Below are positions 8,821 through 17,422 of a stretch of DNA of 64,000 nt, piece by piece. A program made the position numbers and the translations under genes. The DNA comes from an uncultured Flavobacteriales bacterium (GTDB taxonomy: Bacteria > Bacteroidota > Bacteroidia > Flavobacteriales > Crocinitomicaceae). Numbering within the stretch: position 1 is the first letter of the stretch; the number at the start of each line of letters is the position of its first letter. Below the pieces are notes generated by a model. The model was not told the DNA's origin and made no database searches. It saw nothing but the letters and a program-made list of their open reading frames with translations. The DNA is taken from the NCBI GenBank assembly GCA_946479285.1, contig CAMLFH010000007.1, forward strand, positions 62,001 through 126,000, read 5' to 3'.

Positions 8821-11280
8821 ATGTTTAAACTAAGGATTCTATTTCTACTCTGCCTGATTCAAAGCTCTGTGTATTCACAACAGACTAAAGTTTCAGGACG
8901 CGTTATTGACGCAGAAACGGGAGAAGGAATGCCTGATGTAAAAGTACAGTTTCAATTTTCGAAAATCGGTACACTTACAGACAGTCTTGGGTTTTATACG
9001 CTTCAAACTTATTATGCAACAGACAGCATCACTTATTTGATGCCCGAATTTAAGTTTGTCACCAAAGCCATTAAAAAAGATCAGGAACAGGTCATTGATA
9101 TAAAAATGGTTGAAGCTGTCATGGATATTACCGAAGTGACCGTGAAGCCGCCCGATGAATTTCCTTCGACTACCCTGCATAAAAAAGTAATTGCTCACAA
9201 AGACATCAATAACAAGGAAAAACTAAAGTCTTACGATTACGAATTATACAATAAGATCCAGCTCGATCTGAACAATATAGGGGACAAATTCAAGGAACGG
9301 GATATTGTAAAACGCCTGGATTTGGTAATGGATTACCTGGATTCGGTGGATGGGGGAAAAACCTATCTGCCGGTTATCTTATCGGAAAACATTTCACAGT
9401 TCAGTTATAAAAACAACCCCAACAAGAAGCGGGAATTAGTTTCCGCTACCCGAATTTCAGGAATTGAAAACCTGCAGTTGAACCAGTTTTTGGGAGAAAT
9501 GTACCTGGATTTTAATGTCTACGACAATTACATAAACATCTTTCAAAAAGCCTTCGTTAGTCCGGTGGCGAATTTTGCCCGCAATTATTACAAGTTCTAC
9601 CTGGAAGACAGTATGTACATCGACAATAACTGGTGCTACAAATTACGTTTTACTCCAAAAAGAACGGGCGACATTACGTTTGAAGGAGAAATGTGGATCA
9701 ATGACACCACTTACGCTGTCAAATCGTTTAAGGCGAAATTATCGCCGGGAGCAAATATCAACTATGTACAGGATATGTACATGGAACATCATTTTGACCA
9801 GGTGCAGCCAGAAGTATGGATGCTTACCGAAGAAAAAATGATCCTTGATCTGAAGGTTACCAAAGGAACAAAACTCTACGGCTTTTTCGGACGAAAATAT
9901 TCATCCCGAAAGAATTTTGTGATCAACAAAGAGCATCCGGACGATTATTACAAGAGTGATTTTACGGTGGAACTCGCCGACAGCGCCAAAATACGCGACA
10001 AAGAATATTGGATTACACACCGGCACGTTCCGTTGAATGACCAGGAAAACGGGATTGACAACATGGTCGATTCCCTGAACCACGATCCTTTCTTTAAATT
10101 CCTGAAGAACTCTACTTACATGCTCGCTTCGGGATATTATCCGGTAGGTAAAATCGAAATTGGTTCTATTTACTCGCTTATTTCTTTTAACCCGGTTGAA
10201 AAATTCAGAACAGGTCTTGCAATCCGGACCTCCAATGCTTTTTCCAAACGCGTCGAATTCGGAGGAAGATTGTACTATGGTTTCGGTGACGAACGCTTCA
10301 AATACGGATTAACAACCCGAATCAACATTACCCCGAGAAAACGCGGACTTTTGATCGTTTACGGAAACCGGGATATTGAACAAATCGGAATTTCACCAAC
10401 TGCCGCAGCGGTCGGATCCACTTTTAGCAGCCTTTTACGCACCGGGCCTCTAGACAAATTGACTTTTGTGGACAAAGCCGGAATTAACCTGGAAAAGGAT
10501 TTAGGGAAAGATTTTATCATCTTCGGGGGCTTTGAATGGAAAGAATACACACCATTGGGACTCGCTACTTATGAGCGCCGCAATGAATACGGAGGACTCG
10601 ACACCATCCGACACGTACAAAGCTCGGAAGTAACCCTGCGATTCAGATGGTGTAAGGACGAAGAGTTTATTTCCGGGAATTTTGACCGTACCACACTTCC
10701 ATCCAAATACCCGATTTTATCTATCCAGGGAATTTTCGGGATTAAAGGAGTTTTTGGAAGTGATTACAACTATCAAAAATTGGAATTTGCACTGGAGCAC
10801 AGTCGCACCATCGGTGTTTTGGGAAGATTGCGTTATGGAGTGAATTGTGGTGCTGTTTTGGGAACCGTTGCTTATCCCTTCCTGAAAGTGCACGAAGGAA
10901 GTCAATCCTATTGGTTATACACCAATTCCTTCAACCGCATGTCGTATTTTGAATTTATTTCTGATCGTTACGTTGGCGGATTTATTGAGCAGCATTGGCA
11001 GGGATTGTTATTTGACCGCATTCCGCTGATCAAGAAACTCAAATGGAGATTGGTCACTTCCGGTAGAATTACTTACGGTGCAATTAGTCAGCGACACAAT
11101 GACGTGATGATCATCCCGACTTTTACCAAAAAATTTGGAGACACACCTTATGTTGAGGCAGCCGTCGGAATTGAAAACATTTTCAAACTGGGACGCATAG
11201 ATTTGGTTTGGAGACTCACTCACCTGGCTCCCGGCATTCCTCCGGTGGGAATCCGTGCACGCTGGTCCTTTGCATTCTGA
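8821..11280 (+). CDS. DUF5686 and carboxypeptidase-like regulatory domain outer-membrane protein
   Basis: 819 residues. Residues 1-19 are a signal peptide (ending VYS-Q). Residues ~23-110 form a carboxypeptidase-D regulatory-like beta domain (KVSGRVIDAETGEGMPDVKV), as in TonB-linked Bacteroidota proteins. The remainder matches the DUF5686 family, with many alternating amphipathic strands and a terminal aromatic (final residues ARWSFAF), typical of an outer-membrane beta-barrel ending in Phe. Function is unknown; the family is widespread in Bacteroidota. It lies 45 bp after tatC and may share its transcript. Confidence 0.82.
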   Translation: MFKLRILFLLCLIQSSVYSQQTKVSGRVIDAETGEGMPDVKVQFQFSKIGTLTDSLGFYTLQTYYATDSITYLMPEFKFVTKAIKKDQEQVIDIKMVEAVMDITEVTVKPPDEFPSTTLHKKVIAHKDINNKEKLKSYDYELYNKIQLDLNNIGDKFKERDIVKRLDLVMDYLDSVDGGKTYLPVILSENISQFSYKNNPNKKRELVSATRISGIENLQLNQFLGEMYLDFNVYDNYINIFQKAFVSPVANFARNYYKFYLEDSMYIDNNWCYKLRFTPKRTGDITFEGEMWINDTTYAVKSFKAKLSPGANINYVQDMYMEHHFDQVQPEVWMLTEEKMILDLKVTKGTKLYGFFGRKYSSRKNFVINKEHPDDYYKSDFTVELADSAKIRDKEYWITHRHVPLNDQENGIDNMVDSLNHDPFFKFLKNSTYMLASGYYPVGKIEIGSIYSLISFNPVEKFRTGLAIRTSNAFSKRVEFGGRLYYGFGDERFKYGLTTRINITPRKRGLLIVYGNRDIEQIGISPTAAAVGSTFSSLLRTGPLDKLTFVDKAGINLEKDLGKDFIIFGGFEWKEYTPLGLATYERRNEYGGLDTIRHVQSSEVTLRFRWCKDEEFISGNFDRTTLPSKYPILSIQGIFGIKGVFGSDYNYQKLEFALEHSRTIGVLGRLRYGVNCGAVLGTVAYPFLKVHEGSQSYWLYTNSFNRMSYFEFISDRYVGGFIEQHWQGLLFDRIPLIKKLKWRLVTSGRITYGAISQRHNDVMIIPTFTKKFGDTPYVEAAVGIENIFKLGRIDLVWRLTHLAPGIPPVGIRARWSFAF

Positions 11281-11284
11281 AAGA

Positions 11285-11460
11285 TGTTCAAGCCTTCAAA
11301 AGGTTCAAATCTTCTTCGCTCTGTGCCTTCGCTGAAGCTTCAGCATAAACGTTACAAGCTTCGAAGGTTCAAAGGATTTAAAAAGAGCCAATTTGAACAT
11401 TTGAAAATTTGAATCAGCCTCGGCTGAAACATTTGAACATTTGAACATTCTAGTCTAATT
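11285..11460. repeat. TTGAACAT-type repeat module, copy 1
   Basis: Between the DUF5686 gene and lptB lies a mosaic of TTCAAA/TTTGAA units in opposing orientations. It contains the dyad AATCAGCCTCGGCTGAAAC at 11412-11430, followed by tandem ATTTGAACATTTGAACATT units. The same 20-bp dyad and following units recur at 39657-39705. Left and right units can pair into a long imperfect hairpin, so this may be a degenerate MITE-like element. No coding potential seen. Confidence 0.6.
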
Positions 11461-11464
11461 ATCT

Positions 11465-11472
11465 TATTTTTG
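11465..11472 (+). promoter_or_regulatory. -7 box immediately before lptB (TATTTTTG)
   Basis: TAnnTTTG match only 5 bp before the GTG start at 11478, predicting a leaderless or near-leaderless lptB transcript. Confidence 0.45.
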
Positions 11473-11477
11473 TTTTT

Positions 11478-12209
11478 GTGAAGTTACATACACACGATAT
11501 CAAAAAGACCTACAAAGGTCGGAACGTAGTAAAAGGAGTTACTATAGAAGTGAACCAGGGAGAAATTGTTGGTTTATTGGGCCCGAACGGTGCCGGGAAA
11601 ACAACATCCTTCTACATGATGGTTGGTTTGGTGAAACCGGACGAAGGCAAAGTATTCCTGGATGACCTGGAAATCACGCATTATCCTATGTACAAGCGCT
11701 CTCAACTAGGAATAGGATATCTTCCCCAGGAAGTATCTGTATTTCGAAAACTGAGCGTGGAAGACAATATCTTATCCATCCTCGAACTGTCTGATCTGAG
11801 CAAAATCGAACGTAAAGAGAAAATGGAACAGCTCCTGGAGGAATTCAGCCTGACAAAAGTTCGAAAAAACCTGGGAAACAGACTTTCCGGGGGTGAAAAG
11901 AGAAGAACAGAGATTGCTCGTGCATTGGCAACAAATCCGAAATTCGTTTTATTGGACGAACCTTTTGCAGGAGTAGACCCGATTGCAGTAGAAGATATTC
12001 AAAGTATTGTTTCGGATCTGCGCAAAAAGAATATCGGGATTCTGATCACAGACCACAATGTACAGGAAACTTTATCCATTACAGACAGAGCTTATTTGTT
12101 GTTTGAAGGAAGTATTTTGAAATCGGGAACTGCTGAAGAACTGGCTTCTGATGAACAGGTGCGCAAGGTTTACCTGGGTCAAAATTTCGTGCTGCGCGCT
12201 AAGAAATAG
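11478..12209 (+). CDS. lptB: LPS export ABC transporter ATP-binding protein LptB
   Basis: 243 residues. It is the cytosolic ATPase that, with LptF/LptG, extracts lipopolysaccharide from the inner membrane. The Walker A is [16 protein letters not shown], the Q-loop region reads [15 protein letters not shown] (typical for LptB), the signature is [16 protein letters not shown], and the Walker B is [16 protein letters not shown]. The H-loop is [10 protein letters not shown]. The start is a GTG with no Shine-Dalgarno and a -7 box 5 bp upstream; no alternative start preserves the first strand. LptF/G are not adjacent here. Confidence 0.95.
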   Translation: MKLHTHDIKKTYKGRNVVKGVTIEVNQGEIVGLLGPNGAGKTTSFYMMVGLVKPDEGKVFLDDLEITHYPMYKRSQLGIGYLPQEVSVFRKLSVEDNILSILELSDLSKIERKEKMEQLLEEFSLTKVRKNLGNRLSGGEKRRTEIARALATNPKFVLLDEPFAGVDPIAVEDIQSIVSDLRKKNIGILITDHNVQETLSITDRAYLLFEGSILKSGTAEELASDEQVRKVYLGQNFVLRAKK

Positions 12210-12256
12210 GAAGGCATAAAAAAAGCCTCCGTGGGAAGAGACTTTGGTTTGTTTCG

Positions 12257-12397
12257 TTATTTAGATGCTAAATCAGCGTTTTCAGGCGTGTTATCAATAC
12301 TCCCGTAAGCCTCGCAATGTCCTCTGGAGGAACCACAAGACGCTAAAACTACCGCTAAGAAAGCAGCCATAGCTGCGTAGGCAAAAAATTTCTTCAT
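12257..12397 (-). CDS. Small lipoprotein (46 aa), CEAYG type
   Basis: I found this by reading the minus strand of a 636-bp gap that otherwise looks empty. It encodes MKKFFAYAAMAAFLAVVLASC, a clean lipobox signal with Cys at residue 21, then a short mature peptide GSSRGHCEAYGSID and a polar tail ending ASK. A -7 box TAGATTTG lies at 12440-12447 and a TTTG -33 at 12471-12474. A second small gene 218 bp away encodes a similar peptide with CDAYN. Small lipoproteins with a C(D/E)AY core are, from memory, common in Flavobacteriia; function unknown. Confidence 0.72.
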   Translation of the reverse strand: MKKFFAYAAMAAFLAVVLASCGSSRGHCEAYGSIDNTPENADLASK

Positions 12398-12439
12398 AGT
12401 TATTGCTTGTTTTTTAGTTTACTAGTTGTTGTACGGATA

Positions 12440-12474
12440 CAAATCTATCATTTTTTAACGTTAGTTAGCACAAA
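12440..12474 (-). promoter_or_regulatory. Promoter of the 46-aa lipoprotein
   Basis: On the minus strand, TAGATTTG (12440-12447) with TTTG (12471-12474) separated by 23 bp, the upper end of the usual Bacteroidota spacing. The start codon is 42 bp further on. Confidence 0.5.
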
Positions 12475-12614
12475 TATTATTCACATTCCTAATTTTTCTT
12501 GTGTGGATTAGTTGTGATTTAATTGAAAAAATTCATTTTTTTTTAACGCTGTCCGTATTAAAAATTATCCAATCCTCCTATTCATCTACGTTTCAGGTAG
12601 AATAGTGCTGACAA

Positions 12615-12740
12615 TTATTTTCCGGATTTTTCTGTTTCATCCATCCCATTATATGCGTCACAATTTGCTTTTGTTCTACAGGATGCGCTCGTCAAAACAA
12701 CAAACAGGGCAATTGCAAGAATTCCAAGGATTTTTTTCAT
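12615..12740 (-). CDS. Small lipoprotein (41 aa), CDAYN type
   Basis: Minus-strand frame of 41 codons plus stop: MKKILGILAIALFVVLTSASC forms a lipoprotein signal with Cys at residue 21, and the mature part reads RTKANCDAYNGMDETEKSGK. The cysteine position and the C-D/E-A-Y core are shared with the gene at 12257-12397, so the two are probable paralogues. A -7 box TAAGTTTG lies at 12785-12792. A plus-strand open frame over the same bases has no family resemblance and I treat it as a shadow. Confidence 0.7.
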   Translation of the reverse strand: MKKILGILAIALFVVLTSASCRTKANCDAYNGMDETEKSGK

Positions 12741-12784
12741 CGTCTAGTGCTTTAATGGTTCGTACTAATTGTGATTCTTCTATA

Positions 12785-12792
12785 CAAACTTA
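12785..12792 (-). promoter_or_regulatory. -7 box of the 41-aa lipoprotein (TAAGTTTG)
   Basis: TAnnTTTG match on the minus strand 44 bp before the ATG at 12740; no clear -33 box. Confidence 0.4.
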
Positions 12793-12845
12793 CTACTTTC
12801 AGCGTTATATATTAGGATATTCTAGATTTTTGTGAAAGGAAATAA

Positions 12846-14564
12846 TTGAAATTGAGGGCTTTGGGTAAATGTATTCAGGAAAAATGGCTGATTGGTGTTT
12901 TGATCGGTTTATCAATTTTGAGTTGCCGGATACTCCATGCTCAAAAAAGTCTTCATTTTTCAGATGATGCCTTCAAAAAGATCAGCAAACGAACATCTTT
13001 CACCTATTCCGACACTTTTTCACTGCAAAATACACTTCAGGAGATCCAGCTTCTGGCTTATAAAAAAGGATACCTGACTTTCGGGATCGATTCCATTATT
13101 CCAAGCGACAGTTTGAACAGTGAAGCTTATTTCACGCTTGGTCTCCGTTATAAACAACTCAATCTGTCCATTTCAGACGACAGCAAACGCGCATTACGGG
13201 AAATTGGGATCAGTCCGCGAACCATTGAAACGCTCACTCCTACTCCTTTGGAAATTTCCAGAAATCTGCAGCGTGTTCTGCATGAATTTGAAATCGCCGG
13301 ATATCCTTTCGCACAAATTTCCTTTGAGGATCTCCGCATGGAGAAAGAAGCACTTTATGCCGAACTGATTGTGACCCCGAACTCGCGGGTAAAATGGAAC
13401 GACCTGATTGTTTCCGGGAGTAAAGTCAAACTATCCAAACGATACCTGGAGAATTTTCTTCACATTGAAAAGGGAGATTGGTACAACCAGGAGCAAGTAG
13501 ACCTGATCAATACCCGGCTCACACAATTGATCTTTGTGAGGCAAACCAAACCGGCAGAAATCCTGTTTACCCCGGAAGGTGCTAATCTTTATTTGTACAT
13601 TGAGACGAAACCCGTTTCTTTATTCAACGGAACCATTGGATTGCAGCAGGACCCGATCAAATTAAAGTACCAGTTGACCGGTGATTTACGCCTGAAACTT
13701 CAAAATGCATTCAAGCACGGAGAATTATTCGATCTGAACTGGCGATCCATTCAACCGGGAAGTCCACAATTGAAAATACAGGCCGCTTATCCGTTCTTAT
13801 TCAATACACCTTTCGGATTGGATGGCCAGTTTTCCTTATTCAAACGTGATTCTACTTTCCTGGAGCTAAAAACCAGTATTGGCGTTACTTACTTTGTTTC
13901 AGGTGGAAAAACACTGACCGGATTCTACAAAAATCAACAATCCAATCTACTGGGCGCTGCAAATACCGGATTGGCTTACGGAACTTCCAAAAGCAACCTG
14001 TACGGACTTTCTTTCCGGAACCAAACGGTAGATTATCTGCCCAATCCGCGAAAAGGTTTTATCTGGTACCTGGAAGGAAACGTTGGGAAACGAACTCTGA
14101 TCAAAGATTCCGTCACCAATCATTACCTCATCTACGGCGGCAAAGTGCAAATAGAATACTATCAGTCGCTGGGAAAACGTTTTGTGATAAAAGGAGGCTT
14201 GCTCAGCGAATCCTTTTATACCAATAATATTCAGCAGAATGAGTTGCTGCGTTTCGGCGGAAATCTTTCCCAGCGCGGTTTCATGGAAGACGAACTATTG
14301 GGTACTTTTCGCGCAACGCTGACCATTGAGCCCCGATTTATCCTCGACCAAAACTCGTATCTCTTTGTTTTCTATGACCAAAGCTGGTATGAGCGAAATG
14401 TGCAGCTATACCGCCATGATTCGCCAAAAGGTTTTGGTGCCGGGCTTTGTTTCGGGACCAACATCGGGATTTTTTCTTTGACTTATGCCCTTGGACAGCA
14501 ATTCTCCAACCCAATCCTGTTCCGCGATTCGAAGGTGCATTTTGGATATGTAGCCTATTTTTAA
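12846..14564 (+). CDS. Omp85/TamA-like outer-membrane protein with POTRA-like N-terminus
   Basis: 572 residues, with a signal peptide to about residue 33 (ILHAQ). Residues ~40-260 contain repeated alpha/beta segments compatible with POTRA domains (ISRNLQRVLHEFEIAGYPFA, RYLENFLHIEKGDWYNQEQV). The C-terminal ~300 residues are alternating amphipathic strands with the Omp85 hallmark near residue 475 (GGNLSQRGFMEDELLGTF contains the RGF motif), and the last residue is Phe. The family inserts or exports outer-membrane proteins or surface factors. The start is TTG at 12846 with AAAGGA a few bases upstream; the exact start is uncertain. It stands alone, so its client is unknown. Confidence 0.78.
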   Translation: MKLRALGKCIQEKWLIGVLIGLSILSCRILHAQKSLHFSDDAFKKISKRTSFTYSDTFSLQNTLQEIQLLAYKKGYLTFGIDSIIPSDSLNSEAYFTLGLRYKQLNLSISDDSKRALREIGISPRTIETLTPTPLEISRNLQRVLHEFEIAGYPFAQISFEDLRMEKEALYAELIVTPNSRVKWNDLIVSGSKVKLSKRYLENFLHIEKGDWYNQEQVDLINTRLTQLIFVRQTKPAEILFTPEGANLYLYIETKPVSLFNGTIGLQQDPIKLKYQLTGDLRLKLQNAFKHGELFDLNWRSIQPGSPQLKIQAAYPFLFNTPFGLDGQFSLFKRDSTFLELKTSIGVTYFVSGGKTLTGFYKNQQSNLLGAANTGLAYGTSKSNLYGLSFRNQTVDYLPNPRKGFIWYLEGNVGKRTLIKDSVTNHYLIYGGKVQIEYYQSLGKRFVIKGGLLSESFYTNNIQQNELLRFGGNLSQRGFMEDELLGTFRATLTIEPRFILDQNSYLFVFYDQSWYERNVQLYRHDSPKGFGAGLCFGTNIGIFSLTYALGQQFSNPILFRDSKVHFGYVAYF

Positions 14565-14565
14565 A

Positions 14566-14602
14566 TCAGAAGGGATTTCGACTCCGCTCAATCACCTTCT
14601 GA
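14566..14602 (+). terminator. Hairpin after the Omp85 gene
   Basis: Arms TCAGAAGG (14566-14573) and CCTTCTGA (14595-14602) just beyond the stop codon. The loop contains one arm of a longer repeat, which could form an alternative structure. Confidence 0.5.
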
Positions 14603-14642
14603 TAATTATTCTTAAGCAAAAAGGAGACTGAGCGGAGTCGAA
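14577..14642. repeat. Inverted repeat TTCGACTCCGCTCA / TGAGCGGAGTCGAA
   Basis: Perfect 14-bp arms (14577-14590, 14629-14642) separated by 38 bp. The sequence resembles a dispersed extragenic repeat seen in several Bacteroidota genomes (from memory). It overlaps the preceding hairpin, so the two structures are mutually exclusive. Confidence 0.7.
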
Positions 14643-14725
14643 GGCTGCTTTAGCCTAAATCAACCAAAGAAACACTTTAATCAATCGGCAAAAAACCAAA
14701 CCATTATTTTCTCTATCTTGAATGC

Positions 14726-16048
14726 ATGAACTACTTATGTGTATCCGGGAGATTATGGCTTACCATACTGATGGTCGTCAACATACATCTATTCTGTGAG
14801 GTCAGCTATTCACAGGATGTTGTTGTGACCGGAGTTGTCATGAATGAGCAAAACCAACGCGTAGCTGGCGCAGAGATCAAACTTGGACAGGCAAATTCCA
14901 AAACCAATTCAAAAGGAATCTTCCTTGTAAAAACAAACGTGTTTCCTACCCAGCTGAATATCAAACATCCGCTTTACAAAAATTACCTGCAGGTTGTACG
15001 CGCTCCGATGAACAGAAATGACACTATTAAGCTGGAGATTATCCTGGAAGGAAAGGAAACAGAGTTGGAAGAAGTAACCGTCAACTCTTCCCGGATTATT
15101 TGGGCATATGAAAAAAAGAATACGCATATTATTGATTTTTCGCTTTATGAAAATGAAATACTGCTGGTTTGCGCTGAAAATCACCAGTATTTTTTAAGGC
15201 GACTGGATTCGATAGGGAAGAAAATAGTAGATGTTCAAATCAAAAAAAATCCGGTTGGATTATACCACGACTGCACAGGTGGAACTCATTTAGTTTATGC
15301 CGACAGTATTTTCGAAATTAAGTTCATCCGCAACTCCATCGGTATGCTTTCCGGGGATTCGTATGAAAACACCATGCAGGTTTTATCTCCCTGTGTCATT
15401 TCCAGCCCGGATAATATCATTCTGAAAAGATTGGGGCCACACAACAAACTGGTGGAATATGTGAAGATTGATTGGAACACTAAAAAACCAAGTCAGCTTT
15501 ACATAACGAGTGATCAACAAATGATGCGCCAGCTGGATGAGTATGCCGCAGCGAATCAGATTGCTGTTCCCCTGTCTAACCCTAATTACAGTCGTACAAC
15601 CGTAGTCAACACCTCAACTGACAGGCAAAAATGGCAAAACCAGCAGTTTTACAACCAGATTCTCAAAAAACCGCTTTATGCGCCTATTTTCGAGATCAAT
15701 GATTCAGTTTTTGTATTCGACCATTTTAAAGACAGCGCTATGGTTTATTCGCGTTCCGGAAAACACATTCGTTCGTTCCAGATCAGTTATCATTATTTTG
15801 AAAACTGGAAAAGTGAGTTGTTCCTCAACGAGGAAAAAACAAAGTTATATGCCAAATACGAAATTGAAGGTTTGGTAACTCTCCGGCAAATTGATCCTTC
15901 CACCGGGAAAGTTCTAAATGTAGATATACTGGAAAAACACATTTACCCGATGAAAATTCAAATCCGGGGAAATTTTGCTTATTACATCTACAAACATTAC
16001 CTGGATAACAGTATTCACTACCTCTATAAACAACCTTTGAAAAAATAA
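14726..16048 (+). CDS. Secreted carboxypeptidase-regulatory-like domain protein, tandem paralogue 1 of 3
   Basis: 440 residues: signal peptide to about residue 30 (VSYSQ), then a carboxypeptidase-D regulatory-like beta domain (VVTGVVMNEQNQRVAGAEIK, residues ~32-105). The linker ETELEEVTV is a plug-like motif common after these domains in TonB-linked proteins. The remaining ~320 residues are beta-rich repeats (FSLYENEILLVCAENHQYFL) suggestive of a propeller, with no barrel. Two further copies follow directly (16072 and 17423). Conserved C-terminal landmarks in all three are FDHxxDSAxV(Y/F), then a xKxYAxxExEG-type stretch and a final YK(xY)LDxSxHY(L/I). I do not recognise a named family beyond the N-terminal domain. 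Confidence 0.72.
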   Translation: MNYLCVSGRLWLTILMVVNIHLFCEVSYSQDVVVTGVVMNEQNQRVAGAEIKLGQANSKTNSKGIFLVKTNVFPTQLNIKHPLYKNYLQVVRAPMNRNDTIKLEIILEGKETELEEVTVNSSRIIWAYEKKNTHIIDFSLYENEILLVCAENHQYFLRRLDSIGKKIVDVQIKKNPVGLYHDCTGGTHLVYADSIFEIKFIRNSIGMLSGDSYENTMQVLSPCVISSPDNIILKRLGPHNKLVEYVKIDWNTKKPSQLYITSDQQMMRQLDEYAAANQIAVPLSNPNYSRTTVVNTSTDRQKWQNQQFYNQILKKPLYAPIFEINDSVFVFDHFKDSAMVYSRSGKHIRSFQISYHYFENWKSELFLNEEKTKLYAKYEIEGLVTLRQIDPSTGKVLNVDILEKHIYPMKIQIRGNFAYYIYKHYLDNSIHYLYKQPLKK

Positions 16049-16071
16049 TCACTCATTTTCACCCAATCACT

Positions 16072-17376
16072 ATGCACTATTTAAATTACATCCGAATTCT
16101 TTTACTGATCTTCTTCTCCGGAAGTATGATCACTAATTCTTACTCACAGGTGGAAGCAGTGATTAAAGGAAAAGTAGTGAACGAAAACGGAGCACCGGTT
16201 CAAAATGCAGTTGTCAAACTAGGCATTCGGGACACACGCACCAATTCATCCGGTCTTTTCGTCGTTAAGAACATTGAATTCCCGGCTCAGCTAACTGTAA
16301 AACATTCTTCGTACAAAGAGTATCAGGACATGATTGTTCATCCCGACAAATGGAAAGATACGGTCCGGATATTTATAGAAATGACCGGACAGGAAAAGGA
16401 ATTGGAAGAAGTAACCGTTTCTGCCGACAAGATATTTTGGGTGTATCCTCGAAAACAAGCCAATATATTGGATTTTATCCTTCAACGGAATAACGAAATT
16501 ATGCTTTGTTGCAGGGATGAAGACAATTATTTCCTGCGAAGCCTGGATGCACAGGGAGAAAAAATAAACGAAGCCCGGATCCGAAAGAATCCGCAACAGT
16601 TATACCGTGATTGTATGGAAAGCATTCACCTGGTTTATTCGGACAGTATCTATGAAACTGCGCTTATCAACAATTCGATCGGTTTTTTCCAGGCAAGAGC
16701 AACATTGGAACTCTTCAAACTATTAAAATCCTGTGTTTACAAAGATGATAATAACCTGATCAAATACACTTATTCCGATATAAATCAACGCATTGAGTAT
16801 ACTTCCATTAACATTCAAACAAAAAGTTCGCAAACAATTTATGTCGGGGAAAATCGCGTGCACAACAGGGGACTTCGAGACTTCATAGCAGACAACAATG
16901 TATCCGATGAACAGTTATTCCACACTTTAGACCCGGAATTAATTCGGATTCTAAGAAGCAAATGGGCCAAACGAAAATTATATGAACAGGTGTTGACCCT
17001 TCCTGTCTATATTCCGTTGTTTGAAATAAATGATTCACTGGTCATCTTTGATCATCTCAATGATTCTGCTGTTGTCTTTACCAAAGAAGGCACTCTGGTG
17101 CGTTCCTTCCCGATCTACTACCAGTATTTCCCGGGCTGGGAAAATGAGCTTATTACCAACATTGAAAAAACAAAAGTCTATGCCCGCTACGAACACGAGG
17201 GAATCGCGACCCTTCGGGAAATCAATCCCACAAATGGAAAAACGGAGCATATCATCCGATTGGAAAAACATGTTTTCCCGGCACACATTCAAATCTACAG
17301 CAATTACATTTATTATATCTACAAAGACTACCTGGACCAGAATATGCATTATCTTTTCAAACAGCCTATTGAATAG
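16072..17376 (+). CDS. Secreted carboxypeptidase-regulatory-like domain protein, tandem paralogue 2 of 3
   Basis: 434 residues, starting 24 bp after paralogue 1. Signal peptide ends near SYSQ (residue ~27). The regulatory-like domain reads AVIKGKVVNENGAPVQNAVV. The shared linker is KELEEVTVSADKIFWVYPRK, followed by NILDFILQRNNEIMLCCRDE. The C-terminus closely resembles its neighbours (DYLDQNMHYLFKQ). The arrangement shows tandem duplication followed by divergence. Likely a periplasmic or outer-membrane-associated lectin- or propeller-like protein; the role is unknown. Confidence 0.72.
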   Translation: MHYLNYIRILLLIFFSGSMITNSYSQVEAVIKGKVVNENGAPVQNAVVKLGIRDTRTNSSGLFVVKNIEFPAQLTVKHSSYKEYQDMIVHPDKWKDTVRIFIEMTGQEKELEEVTVSADKIFWVYPRKQANILDFILQRNNEIMLCCRDEDNYFLRSLDAQGEKINEARIRKNPQQLYRDCMESIHLVYSDSIYETALINNSIGFFQARATLELFKLLKSCVYKDDNNLIKYTYSDINQRIEYTSINIQTKSSQTIYVGENRVHNRGLRDFIADNNVSDEQLFHTLDPELIRILRSKWAKRKLYEQVLTLPVYIPLFEINDSLVIFDHLNDSAVVFTKEGTLVRSFPIYYQYFPGWENELITNIEKTKVYARYEHEGIATLREINPTNGKTEHIIRLEKHVFPAHIQIYSNYIYYIYKDYLDQNMHYLFKQPIE

Positions 17377-17422
17377 ATTCTGTTTTCCTATTTTTATGTA
17401 AATTCGATCAGCATTAAAGCTC

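Noticed and set aside
12605..12835. Plus-strand open frame of 76 codons in the lptB-Omp85 gap
   Set aside because: It overlaps the minus-strand lipoprotein gene, has a non-ATG start and no protein features; the minus-strand reading has a lipobox and promoter.
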